64,000 nucleotides of DNA from Motiliproteus sp. MSK22-1 (GTDB taxonomy: Bacteria > Pseudomonadota > Gammaproteobacteria > Pseudomonadales > Balneatricaceae): the NCBI RefSeq assembly GCF_001968815.1, contig NZ_MIEQ01000053.1, positions 1 through 64,000 on the forward strand, in the 5' to 3' direction. Of the stretch, positions 41,715-50,540 are shown in pieces. Below the pieces are notes generated by a model. That model did not search any database, was not told where the DNA came from, and worked only from the letters and a program-made list of their open reading frames with translations. Numbering within the stretch: the stretch's first letter is position 1; each line of letters begins with the position of its first letter. A program made the position numbers and the translations under genes.

Positions 41715-43433
41715 TTAGCCAAAGCAAATGCGACCACTGGAGTGCACACCGTTCTGTGATGCATACTGAAACCTGAGTTTATTCTGCGTTTCATCATAGG
41801 TTAAGTTTATGGAGATTTGCTGCCCAGGGGGAATAACCTTCTGAAATTTAATCGCTTCTAAACCTTCAAAACTGCCTGTCACAGACAGCAGTTGACGTCC
41901 AAAGGCTTCGGCCCAGTGTACCTGAGTAATTCCTGGTAATATCGGATTGTTGTCGAAGTGACCGTCGAAGTAAATCAGCTCAGCAGGTATATAGCATTGT
42001 ATTGTTAGCTGATTATCTGAGACTTGCTGGTGAATGATTTTCGGCCATTTGACGGGTTCGTCAATAAACATGGATTGCAGTATATCCAACGGTAGCTTTC
42101 CTTGTTGGTTGTAAGGCAGCTGTTCAACAAACCGCCAGCGGCGTGGCAGGATCACTGCTTCAAAATGTTGTGCCAATATCCCTTTGAGCGTTTTGATGAG
42201 AGGTTTGCGTCCATGTGATTTCAGTTGCCGCCAGCCTTCACTGGTTAACTCGATTACTGCTGCCGTTTCTACTCGCTTACGTTCTACCGTCAGCGCTTTG
42301 GCATTTTTTACTAAGGTGTTTTCTAACAGTTGCTGCTCTATAGCCGTTAGAGAGACCCGTTTGCCTTCTATTTTAACAATGCGGTCGACTCGTCCTATGA
42401 GTTTAAATTGATTAGAACGATTGAACTCAACACGATCAGGTAACGAGAAACTATTTGCTGTACCAAGATAAGGTGAGGTTACACAAAGAGTTCCATCAGT
42501 ATCAGGAGCTAAGCTGACCTTTGGTAATGGTTGCCAGAGGGCGTCAGTATGATGCTCCTGCTGGGTTCGCCACGCGATAGCTCCCGTTTCGGAGCTACCA
42601 TATATTTCAAAAATCTGAGCATTCAAAAGCTGACTGACAAGCAGGCTGTCTTCTCGTTTGAGTGGTGCTGCTGATGAGATTACATAGCGGCAGTGTCCGG
42701 AAAGTGACTTCCAATTCATTGATACATTGAGCCTGCCCAAATGGGAGGGGCTTGAGATCAGAGAAAATGAACGATGTGGCTTGGCTTGGTGCAGAATGTC
42801 TTCTGGATACTGGCAAATTTGTCGTGAAAATGCTTGCCCTACGCAGAAGGGCCAAAGCAGACGAAACATCATTCCATAAATATGCTGATGTGAAACGGTG
42901 GCTAGTGTCACACTCCCGGGTAAACTTGGCCACCTTGACTCCAGAACTTCTATTTCCTGCTCTAACTGAGCAATGGTTTTCCCTATTGGCTTTGGTTCTC
43001 CTGTGGATCCTGAGGTGTAGATTTCAAGGGCTAAAAATTCAGGCATTAGGGTACGCCATGGCTTTAAATCCGATCGACCCTCAGGAATGTCACACGCCGT
43101 AATCGCCTCACCAGGAAACTCTCCAACAAAACCATCAACATGGGTGGTTAGGCGCTTCAGGGTACCTGGTCGATTATCACCGGGAGTGCATGCTGTACGT
43201 TTTAATTGCCACAATGCGAATAGAATCGCGAGAAATTCAAAAGCATCGCTGTGATACAGAGCCCAACGAGATCCTTCATGTTTGTTCAGTGTTTCGAACC
43301 AGCATTGTACGCGAAGCAGGAAATCTTCAGTTGTCACCGTACTATCAATGTGTCTCGTACTATCAATGTGTACCGCAATAATATTGTTTGGGGCGGCGGT
43401 CAGCCAATGGGACAATGGCGTTATTTTTGCCAT
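41715..43433 (-). CDS. apeH: AMP-dependent acyl/aryl ligase fused to a FabZ/ApeI-type dehydratase
   Basis: 572 residues in two parts. Residues about 1-450 form an adenylate-forming ligase: YTSGSTGEPKPIGKT (ATP loop), IYGSSETGAIAWR, RVDRIVKIEGKRV (hinge) and LPYNQQGKLPLD with the catalytic Lys. Residues about 455-572 form a hotdog dehydratase: YFDGHFDNNPILPGITQVHW, the FabZ/ApeI motif. In standard APE clusters these are separate proteins, ApeH (loads the aryl starter on the ACP) and ApeI (dehydratase). Their fusion is unusual but consistent. Confidence 0.85.
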   Translation of the reverse strand: MAKITPLSHWLTAAPNNIIAVHIDSTRHIDSTVTTEDFLLRVQCWFETLNKHEGSRWALYHSDAFEFLAILFALWQLKRTACTPGDNRPGTLKRLTTHVDGFVGEFPGEAITACDIPEGRSDLKPWRTLMPEFLALEIYTSGSTGEPKPIGKTIAQLEQEIEVLESRWPSLPGSVTLATVSHQHIYGMMFRLLWPFCVGQAFSRQICQYPEDILHQAKPHRSFSLISSPSHLGRLNVSMNWKSLSGHCRYVISSAAPLKREDSLLVSQLLNAQIFEIYGSSETGAIAWRTQQEHHTDALWQPLPKVSLAPDTDGTLCVTSPYLGTANSFSLPDRVEFNRSNQFKLIGRVDRIVKIEGKRVSLTAIEQQLLENTLVKNAKALTVERKRVETAAVIELTSEGWRQLKSHGRKPLIKTLKGILAQHFEAVILPRRWRFVEQLPYNQQGKLPLDILQSMFIDEPVKWPKIIHQQVSDNQLTIQCYIPAELIYFDGHFDNNPILPGITQVHWAEAFGRQLLSVTGSFEGLEAIKFQKVIPPGQQISINLTYDETQNKLRFQYASQNGVHSSGRICFG

Positions 43434-43434
43434 A

Positions 43435-43977
43435 TCAACCTCGTATTACGCGCTGGCGAAATAACCACTCACCGGCAGCTAGACTGCCAATAAGAAGGTA
43501 AGCTATAAATCCGTTGTACAGCAGCCAGGTTTTATCGGTTGCCCATAGGGCCGTGATTGCTGCAATCGTTCCGTTTAGCAGAAAAAATACGCTCCATAAC
43601 CAAGTGACTTTACGGGTATAGGCCATGGCTTCAGGAGATAGATTCGGTTCCTTTATTCTCGCCAAACGTTCGACAATAGGAGGTGGAAAGAACAGGCTAC
43701 TCGCAAATAAGGATAGGAAACCAAGGTTCATCATCACCGGGTAAAATTTCAATCCCAGTTGATGTCCCCATACCAGAGCAATGGCAACTACTCCTAATAG
43801 AGTTGCAATGACTATTTTTCGATCAGCGGACTTGGCTCCAATGGCCCACCTTAGACCCAGCAGGGTCAGTAGTACGGGCAGTAGTGCGCTGGCATCGTAA
43901 TGTTGTAGTCCCCAATAGACTAGAAATGGGTAACTGAGAGACAGGGCAATGGCTGCTATTTTAAGCAGCTTTCTCAT
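43435..43977 (-). CDS. apeG: Polytopic membrane protein, COG4648 type (ApeG position)
   Basis: 180 residues with about five to six membrane helices and short loops. The region FPPPIVERLARIKEPNLSPE with the following YTRKVTWLWSVFFLLNGT is characteristic of the COG4648 proteins in APE clusters. The function is unknown. It overlaps the second ACP gene by four bases. Confidence 0.75.
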   Translation of the reverse strand: MRKLLKIAAIALSLSYPFLVYWGLQHYDASALLPVLLTLLGLRWAIGAKSADRKIVIATLLGVVAIALVWGHQLGLKFYPVMMNLGFLSLFASSLFFPPPIVERLARIKEPNLSPEAMAYTRKVTWLWSVFFLLNGTIAAITALWATDKTWLLYNGFIAYLLIGSLAAGEWLFRQRVIRG

Positions 43978-44228
43978 AAGTCGTCATTAAGTAGTTTTTG
44001 CACTTCGAGCACGACATCCTGAACGGTGCGGACGTTCTTAAAATCTTCAGGCCGAATTTTCTTACCGGTCCATTTCTTTAGTTCAACCACAAGATCTACG
44101 GCATCAATACTATCAATATCCAGGTCTTGATAGAGGTGTGCTTCAGGAGAGATCTGCTGTGGTTCAACTTCAAATAACTCTTCCAAAATAGAGACAACTC
44201 TGAGATAGATTTCTTCTGAAGTGTTCAT
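43974..44228 (-). CDS. apeF: Acyl carrier protein (ApeF type)
   Basis: 84 residues, acidic four-helix carrier protein with the phosphopantetheine attachment Ser in DLDIDSIDAVDLVV. It carries intermediates between KS, KR and DH. It is 9 bases downstream of the other ACP gene. Modification is probably by the transferase at 46870-47547. Confidence 0.9.
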   Translation of the reverse strand: MNTSEEIYLRVVSILEELFEVEPQQISPEAHLYQDLDIDSIDAVDLVVELKKWTGKKIRPEDFKNVRTVQDVVLEVQKLLNDDL

Positions 44229-44237
44229 TTATATCTC

Positions 44238-44498
44238 TTATTTTGAGCGGTGGGATTCAACGAGTTCAACTAAAGCATTAATGCTGGAAAAATATTGGCG
44301 TGTTTCCTCAGAATCAGACTTCAGTGTGATGCCGTATTTTTTTTGTAATGCGAGACCAATTTCCAGGGCATCAATGGAGTCCAGACCCAGTCCCTCCACA
44401 AAAAGAGGCTCATCATTGATAATTTCACTCGTATCAATGTCCTCCAGGTCCAGAGTCTCGATAATCATCTGCTTTAGCTCTAGGTGAAGATTACTCAT
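44238..44498 (-). CDS. apeE: Acyl carrier protein (ApeE type)
   Basis: I choose ATG 44498 because AAGGAA lies upstream and the longer frame would overlap the acyltransferase further; the protein has 86 residues. The attachment Ser lies in GLGLDSIDALEIG. Two distinct ACPs are normal for APE clusters, one for the starter and elongation and one for the growing chain. It overlaps the acyltransferase gene by eight bases. Confidence 0.9.
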   Translation of the reverse strand: MSNLHLELKQMIIETLDLEDIDTSEIINDEPLFVEGLGLDSIDALEIGLALQKKYGITLKSDSEETRQYFSSINALVELVESHRSK

Positions 44499-45264
44499 AT
44501 AGTCTGAGTTCCTTATTAAAATATTCACTTAAGTCACTGGTTAGTGCTCGTGCCCCGATGGACGGGCACATATTTTCCAAGTACGGCGCAACTTTTATTC
44601 GATCTTTTACCTGGACTTGAAACCGAACGCATTTGTCAGGAACTTTATACCAACGATCATTCTTCGTTAGGGTTGCCGGGCTGCATTCTATCAATACGGG
44701 AGTGATATCAGCATCGGTTCTTACTGCAACATTTGCGGCCCCTCTTTTGAGCTGAAGAGGTTGCATTGGGTTTGATCGAGTACCTTCTGGGAAGATGATC
44801 AATGCATGGCCTTTTTCAAAAGCTTGTGCTGCCGCTTCCATCACGTCAATTGTTCCATCGTTGATAATATAACCGGCAGCTTTGATCGGCCCTTTTGTAA
44901 ATAGATTACGGACAAGCGCCCCTTTCACAATACAGTTGGCGTTGGGAACCATGGCGATTAAGAATATCACATCAATCAGCGAAGGATGATTGGCCAATAT
45001 CAATTTGGCACCTTTCAACTTCTCTATATTTTCTATCTGATAGGTTAAGACCCCCAGCGTTCTCATCAACCCGATATATATTCGAAAAGAGTAATGGATG
45101 ATTTTCTGCGCCTGGATTTCTCTTCGTAATTTTCCGCCCGGTAACAGACATAAAGCCGGAAGCACCAGAATGAGGACCAGGAAACCTCCCAAACCAAAGA
45201 CGAGAAAACTAATCAGTGTTCCTATCCAGCGCCAGCAATGATTAATTCTTGAGAGTAACATCAT
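44491..45264 (-). CDS. apeD: 1-acyl-glycerol-3-phosphate acyltransferase (PlsC-like, ApeD position)
   Basis: 257 residues. An N-terminal membrane helix (about 15-40) is followed by the PlsC motifs: ANHPSLIDVIFL (catalytic His-x4-Asp) and IIFPEGTRSNP. It would esterify a lysolipid, likely forming the lipid anchor of the pigment. The gene is tightly coupled on both sides. Confidence 0.85.
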   Translation of the reverse strand: MMLLSRINHCWRWIGTLISFLVFGLGGFLVLILVLPALCLLPGGKLRREIQAQKIIHYSFRIYIGLMRTLGVLTYQIENIEKLKGAKLILANHPSLIDVIFLIAMVPNANCIVKGALVRNLFTKGPIKAAGYIINDGTIDVMEAAAQAFEKGHALIIFPEGTRSNPMQPLQLKRGAANVAVRTDADITPVLIECSPATLTKNDRWYKVPDKCVRFQVQVKDRIKVAPYLENMCPSIGARALTSDLSEYFNKELRLYE

Positions 45265-46022
45265 TTAACCTTAGCTATTCGCCAGCTAGCTCCGTTTAGT
45301 TGTGAGTCTGTTGCGCTGGATATGTCGGTCAACAGTTGAAGAAACCTTAAAGGTTCTGAGTTTATTTGTTTTAATTCTGAGTTAATTGGTTTAGATACCG
45401 AGGGGGGCTCTATTATATCGTTTATGTTGCCGCACTGCTCAATACTGTAACTATCACCGGTTGTTTGGCTCAGAATCATTGCGATCGCATAGGGAAACTG
45501 ATCTCCTTTGGTGAAGCGGGAAAATGGCTCAGGTAGCGGCATATCGTACACTACGCATAGAACTCTTGCGGATACCTGCAACTGACCAACAGCTTCTAAC
45601 AGCGCTTGTAGGACAAGGGCCTCCATCGCAGAAATGGACGTGATTTCACTTGTATCTTTACGAGCTATTGAAAATAAACCACTCACCGCATTGTGGACTG
45701 CCAGGCTAAATCCTGTTGGTGACATGGGTTCATCTAATCCCATATCTTTCTGTAAGGACAATGATAACTCTGTATCTCCATGTCGAGACGCAAAAATACT
45801 GGGTATGGATTCACCGTCTTCTAATATAGGAAGTATGGCACCCATGGCACACTTTCCGAGGGGGCTAAAGCGTCGACGTAACAGGGGAGGGATCTGTTTC
45901 AAGGATACTTTGCCAAGGGGAGAGTCGATTCTCTCAGGATGCAGCAGCCAGTCTCTCCAGGCTTCTTTTGTTTGAAGTCCGGGTGCCATTGCAGCCCAGG
46001 ACTCAAGTCTAAATTCTATCAC
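45261..46022 (-). CDS. apeC: Ketosynthase-like small protein (ApeC, chain-length factor type)
   Basis: 253 residues starting at GTG 46022 with AGGAG 8-9 bases upstream. It matches the Ketoacyl-synt_2 family: WAAMAPGLQTKEAWRDWL, RRFSPLGKCAMGA and SFSIARKDTSEITS-like blocks (here NAVSGLFSIARKDTSEI). It lacks the second half of a full KS. In studied APE systems ApeC pairs with ApeO. It is the first gene of the minus-strand APE operon. Confidence 0.8.
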   Translation of the reverse strand: MIEFRLESWAAMAPGLQTKEAWRDWLLHPERIDSPLGKVSLKQIPPLLRRRFSPLGKCAMGAILPILEDGESIPSIFASRHGDTELSLSLQKDMGLDEPMSPTGFSLAVHNAVSGLFSIARKDTSEITSISAMEALVLQALLEAVGQLQVSARVLCVVYDMPLPEPFSRFTKGDQFPYAIAMILSQTTGDSYSIEQCGNINDIIEPPSVSKPINSELKQINSEPLRFLQLLTDISSATDSQLNGASWRIAKVK

Positions 46023-46439
46023 TGGTTACAAACTCCTGCTTAATAACGTATTGGCTGCACCAGTGGGTCACCCGTTTCTCTGTAACGATAGCAATATATT
46101 TTTTTTGGGCAGCAAAAAAGAAGCATGAACTTCAACCAATTTAGCTAAGGAACCTGTGAAATAAGTCCATTACATTCTGTTATCGGGAAGCGCAGAGAAT
46201 TTTCACCGATCATCCTTTCTTATGCAAGCGGTCCCTCCGTTGAATCAATGACTGATGACACATATAATCCGACAGGCCGAGGAACCTGCGGATAGGTTTT
46301 AAGGGGGCTATGAAGTTATCATCTCCGGTATCAAACCGTTTTTTGCGCACCTAGCCGTTTTAGAGTCAGTATGGGACGGAATGGAATTTTTTATAGGTTT
46401 GCTAATGGAAACAATAATTTAAACATGGAGTAACCAGAA
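46023..46439. other. 417-bp divergent promoter region of the APE cluster
   Basis: This region separates the minus-strand APE operon from the plus-strand exported protein and Sfp-type transferase genes, so promoters for both should lie here. It contains the second copy of the 37-bp repeat (46144-46181). I could not assign a -35/-10 pair with confidence. Confidence 0.45.
46144..46181 (+). repeat. Dispersed ~37-bp repeat, copy 2
   Basis: CTAAGGAACCTGTGAAATAA followed by GTCCATTACATTCTGTT is nearly the same as 5929-5967. A shorter, weaker echo (GGAACCTGCATACAAATCC) occurs at about 62193-62212. Confidence 0.55.
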
Positions 46440-46880
46440 GTGAGATATGTAACATTATTTTTGGCAGCAGCATTGTGTCTGATTGCACCAGAAGCGTTTA
46501 GTCGTAATACTAAACATATGCTCCCTATTCAGGAGGCTATGCAATCAGCTGATTTTAAGGAAAAACTGGATCCGAATATAAGTTTTTATTTTGGAAATCA
46601 AAAGCATCCAAAAGTGGTGCAGTCTTTTGGTAGTTTCTCTAGCAATAGGAAAACTAATGCTTTTAATAAGAGTGATGAAGAGGCCTGTCGATGGGTGTTG
46701 CTTTCTGCGTTAATTTCTCTTCAGGATCGTGTAAAAAAGGAAGGCGGTAATGCTGTTATAGAAATAGCCAGTTACTATAAGAAAAACACCTATAGTAGCA
46801 ATACTGAATATGAGTGCCACGCTGGTGCTCTGATGGCAGGCGTCGCGTTGACCGGAAAAGTTGTAAGACTTGAGCGATAG
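46440..46880 (+). CDS. Exported APE-cluster accessory protein ('excinuclease ATPase subunit'-like)
   Basis: 146 residues from GTG 46440 with a signal peptide (cleavage about ALCLIAPEAFS). It has no DNA-repair motif, although relatives in APE clusters are often misnamed as excinuclease subunits. The block RVKKEGGNAVIEIASYY-K is a recurrent pattern in such small periplasmic proteins. Its stop overlaps the transferase gene. Its place next to the cluster suggests an envelope role for the pigment. Confidence 0.65.
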   Translation: MRYVTLFLAAALCLIAPEAFSRNTKHMLPIQEAMQSADFKEKLDPNISFYFGNQKHPKVVQSFGSFSSNRKTNAFNKSDEEACRWVLLSALISLQDRVKKEGGNAVIEIASYYKKNTYSSNTEYECHAGALMAGVALTGKVVRLER

Positions 46881-47547
46881 AGGCATTCATCGTCAACACT
46901 CGATTCGGGTTTGGTTAGGTAGAAATTCTCCAGCCAGTGTCGACTGTTTGGAAGAGGCTTTGCCTCTTCTGTCTGAATCTGAATGTAACCGTTTTAACAG
47001 AACAAAAAGTAGGATAAAAAGGTTAGAGTATCTCCATAGCCGCTGGCTAATGCGTATGGTTTTAAGTTATACGTTCAGCAAACCTGTTGATTACTGGTCT
47101 TTTGTTGAGAGACAGGACTCCACACCCCTGATTACCAATCTACCCGGCAACTGGTATTACAGCCTGAGTCATAGTAAAGGCCTTATGGCGTTTGCTTTAG
47201 GCCAATATCCCGTGGGTATTGATGTAGAGTTAATCAAAAAACGTGATTTTGATAAATTGGCAGAGTATGCGTTTAACGCTGATGAGAGCGATCTAATTAG
47301 GTTTATTCCTGAAAAATCTCAACGACTATTCTACAGGGTTTGGTGTGCCAAGGAAGGATGGTACAAAGCGTTGCAGCCCAAACAACAGGCCGCAACAAGT
47401 ATGCGAGATCTATCATACTTGGCGCTTGTTATGCGAGAGACTCCCTGGAGAGTTTACGAAAAACAAATTTTTGATTACCAGCTCTCGCTTGTTACATCCG
47501 TGAAATTACAAGATATCGTTCTGGATAGAACATTTTTGCTTGCCTGA
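46870..47547 (+). CDS. 4'-phosphopantetheinyl transferase (Sfp-like)
   Basis: 225 residues from TTG 46870, which overlaps the previous stop. It has the Sfp-type motifs: WYYSLSHSKGLMAFAL, PVGIDVELI (metal-binding Asp/Glu) and FYRVWCAKEGWYKA. It should load the phosphopantetheine arm on the two ACPs of the cluster. It is divergent from the biosynthetic operon. Confidence 0.88.
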   Translation: MSDRGIHRQHSIRVWLGRNSPASVDCLEEALPLLSESECNRFNRTKSRIKRLEYLHSRWLMRMVLSYTFSKPVDYWSFVERQDSTPLITNLPGNWYYSLSHSKGLMAFALGQYPVGIDVELIKKRDFDKLAEYAFNADESDLIRFIPEKSQRLFYRVWCAKEGWYKALQPKQQAATSMRDLSYLALVMRETPWRVYEKQIFDYQLSLVTSVKLQDIVLDRTFLLA

Positions 47548-47568
47548 AGTGGCAGTTATTCTCCAAGC

Positions 47569-50349
47569 TTATTTTAAAGCGCCTATCCTTGTCTTTATTT
47601 GCTCTGAAGATTCATTCTGAAAGTGCAGTAATATTTCTTCTGGACTTAGCTCGACATCATACAACTTGAACTCATCCAGTTGACCGGAAAAATACCTTGA
47701 GCCGGAGCGCCATTGGCCGAGTCCCAGTCTGAATTCCTGGCCGGTGTCAAAGTATAGTGGGGTGCTTGCAGGGATGGGGTACTGGTAGGTTTCGTTACCA
47801 TTTAAGTATACCCTGACTGTTCTTTCTGATTGGTTATAGGTCAGCGCAAGGTGTGTCCAGATTCCGGGCTGAAGTCTGATATCTGGATTGATATGCTTTG
47901 AGTTGAGGTAAAAAAGCAGCTTACCTCTGTCATCAATGGTTAATGAAATGTCTCCCTGTCTGTTCAGGCGAGGGCGTCCAAATGCTTCGCTGCCCGCACC
48001 AAAGTCTGTCATATTAATCCAGACCATCAAGCTCAACTCACCCGTGCTTTCTATCCCGTTCATGGGATCAGGGATGATAATTTCATCACGGATATCATCA
48101 AAGGAAATCGCTTTTCCAACTTTCCCTTGGGGGAGATCTATATTGCCGTAAAGTATAGCGGAAACATTATTCATGGCATCCATTGCGGGATTGTCAGGGT
48201 TATCAAATGTTAAATGGAACAGTGGCGGTGTCAGGTCTTTATCAGTATCGTTATCTGAACTATCTCCGGTGGCAAGATTATTTTGGGTGCAATCCCACTG
48301 ATTGCCTTCTGACATATGAGTGATGCCAGGGTCTGCAAGATCTACATAGGTAGGCAGTGCTGTGGAACATACCCGGTTGTTGTTGATCTGTGCCTCATCG
48401 GTACCGGTATGAAGTCTGACTAAATCTACCGGGCCATTGACGCTGGCATGATTCTGCACGACCCGGTTATTGTCAGCCTGCTCCGGTTCGTTTTTTCCCT
48501 TAGCGATGCTGATCCCGGTCCAGTTGTTGGTTGGATGGTCCTGTACTAGTTGATTGTTGCGAACGGTTGAGTGATGGGAGGCGAGTCCTATTGCAAACTG
48601 ATTTAGTTCACCGCTGGCTTCTACACGATTGGATTCAAAGAGAATATGGTTAACCTGTTCTCCTACTTTGCTCGTCCCCGGACCGATACTGACGACGATA
48701 TCAGTGTTTGATTTAAATAGATTCTCCCTGATGAGCACCCAGTTGGTTGGATAGTTCTCTGCCGACTGTACCGGATTTATATCGCAGTCATCAAGGATTA
48801 CACAGTCTCCCTGATTATGCAGTTTAAGTGCGTGTTTGTTAGGCGCGGGTTCTTCGAAGGTGTTGTGAGCGATGACCGATTTGTGCGCCAGAGGGATTCT
48901 TAAAACATGTTCTGCTCGTTTGGTAACAGCATCGCTCATCTGAGTGCCCATGATCATATGCCGATGAGCCGGTAAATAGGCAATGTTGCCACCTGTTTTA
49001 CAGTTATTATTGGTCAGGGTTTCGAGTAGTTGTAATTTATACTCAGCCCATTGTTCATTCCAAAGCGCTTCAGCTATGGGGGTGTTGCGGTCACCTGTAT
49101 GCCAGTCCGGTAATACCGGTCTATCACATTCGTTACTGCCTGGATCATCGGCTGCTGATTGTCCTGCCCCCATCTTTTCAAACTTGGAATTGAAGATGCT
49201 GATCAGGTTGTGGGGAACTGTTTGTCCGTAAGTTCGGCCTATAATTGCGGTATCGAACCCCTGTATGGTTAGCCGGTCAAACAGCAGCTGGCTGGCGCTT
49301 CCGTACATATTGATTGCGCGATTTCGATCACCACATAGGTGATTGATGGATAAATCTGTGATTTTTATGTCGGTAGAGCCATCTGACAGAATCAGTAAGT
49401 CTGCGGCACTGCCTGCTCCCAGCATTTCGAGCGTCGGTGCATTGTCACAACGCTCATGGGTGTTAGAAGTACAGGTGCCGTAGGCTCCTAAAGTGGCCCC
49501 ATTGGCGTTATCGAGAGAAATACTATTGAAGAAGGTGAAGGTTTCACCTCGTTTAAAAAGCAGCCGAGTATTAGTACCGATAAAGGGGGCCAGTTGCTCC
49601 GCAGAGAGTAATGTTCGACTGTGAGATTCAACTTCAGTGCGGCAGTCCCAGCTCTGTTCATAATCCAAATATTCAAATGTACTGTTGTGATCGTAACTCA
49701 ATGCGTACTCTTTGTAGGGATTCCATAGCCGCTGCTGTTTGCGCTTGCTCCCCTGAAACTTTCCTGCTGCCAGCAACTGAGTTATGTCAGTGTTTGCAGT
49801 AAGCTGAACCAACTGAGCGCCGTAGGGGCAACCGGAATAATCTCCAGACCTAGAAAAGCACACTGTTTGTTCGCCAGGGTAAACCTCATCCGGATGTAAA
49901 ACTTCAACTGAAACTGATTGTTCCACCGTATCAAAAGCGCTTTCAGGGCTGGAAATCTTTACTCGAATTTCATAATTGCCCGGTGACTCAAAAAGGTGGG
50001 CTGCGATAAAGCCGTTGTCAGTATTTTTGGATTGCTGGCTTGTCGACCAGTACTGATTATCGCTGTCACCGAAGTTCCACTGATAGCTGACATCACGGAT
50101 AGGGTCCAGAACCTGACCGTTATGAATGACCCTTGATGCGTCAAAGTGAATGGCCAAAGGGGCGACACCTGTCGTTTGAGAAGGGATAATATCCATGATC
50201 TCTGGTGGCGCCGCATAAACCTGCCCGGCGGACGTCAATACAGAAGACATTAATACTGCCAGAGTTAAAACAGCAGGCGTTAAACTAAAGAAAGTACAAC
50301 CAATAATATGCCGTATTTGTTTTGCCATTATCAGAGTCTTTTTATTCAT
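47569..50349 (-). CDS. Secreted protein with PKD, beta-helix and LamG domains
   Basis: From ATG 50349 it has about 926 residues; longer starts at 50379 or 50391 are possible because no clear ribosome site decides. A signal peptide (about residues 15-45, ending VYAAP) precedes a PKD-like domain (SYQWNFGDSD; SPGNYEIRVKISS), a right-handed parallel beta-helix in the middle (repeated N-N-R-V type steps, such as NNRVVQNHASVNG) and a C-terminal concanavalin/LamG-like domain (ELSLMVWINMTDFG, WTHLALTYNQSERTVRVYLN). This layout is common in polysaccharide lyases and adhesins. The substrate is unknown. Confidence 0.75.
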   Translation of the reverse strand: MNKKTLIMAKQIRHIIGCTFFSLTPAVLTLAVLMSSVLTSAGQVYAAPPEIMDIIPSQTTGVAPLAIHFDASRVIHNGQVLDPIRDVSYQWNFGDSDNQYWSTSQQSKNTDNGFIAAHLFESPGNYEIRVKISSPESAFDTVEQSVSVEVLHPDEVYPGEQTVCFSRSGDYSGCPYGAQLVQLTANTDITQLLAAGKFQGSKRKQQRLWNPYKEYALSYDHNSTFEYLDYEQSWDCRTEVESHSRTLLSAEQLAPFIGTNTRLLFKRGETFTFFNSISLDNANGATLGAYGTCTSNTHERCDNAPTLEMLGAGSAADLLILSDGSTDIKITDLSINHLCGDRNRAINMYGSASQLLFDRLTIQGFDTAIIGRTYGQTVPHNLISIFNSKFEKMGAGQSAADDPGSNECDRPVLPDWHTGDRNTPIAEALWNEQWAEYKLQLLETLTNNNCKTGGNIAYLPAHRHMIMGTQMSDAVTKRAEHVLRIPLAHKSVIAHNTFEEPAPNKHALKLHNQGDCVILDDCDINPVQSAENYPTNWVLIRENLFKSNTDIVVSIGPGTSKVGEQVNHILFESNRVEASGELNQFAIGLASHHSTVRNNQLVQDHPTNNWTGISIAKGKNEPEQADNNRVVQNHASVNGPVDLVRLHTGTDEAQINNNRVCSTALPTYVDLADPGITHMSEGNQWDCTQNNLATGDSSDNDTDKDLTPPLFHLTFDNPDNPAMDAMNNVSAILYGNIDLPQGKVGKAISFDDIRDEIIIPDPMNGIESTGELSLMVWINMTDFGAGSEAFGRPRLNRQGDISLTIDDRGKLLFYLNSKHINPDIRLQPGIWTHLALTYNQSERTVRVYLNGNETYQYPIPASTPLYFDTGQEFRLGLGQWRSGSRYFSGQLDEFKLYDVELSPEEILLHFQNESSEQIKTRIGALK

Positions 50350-50540
50350 TTGGAGTGGATCAAGAGTAGGAGAGCTCATAGCTGTTTTCAATTAAACTCA
50401 CCAGAGTCATGATCTTCATCAACAAAGAAAGCCAGGGCAGCCAGTCGTTACGGGTGGTGCATACTGAGAATGCTGAAAAGTTACCGTTTTATCAGCACCT
50501 GCTGTTAACCCGGGTTACTGGGTTATTTCGTACATAAATT

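Noticed and set aside
32901-45975. Numerous plus-strand ORFs of 60-145 codons inside the APE cluster
   Set aside because: They lie opposite strongly supported genes, lack recognisable domains and ribosome sites, and are explained as antisense shadows.
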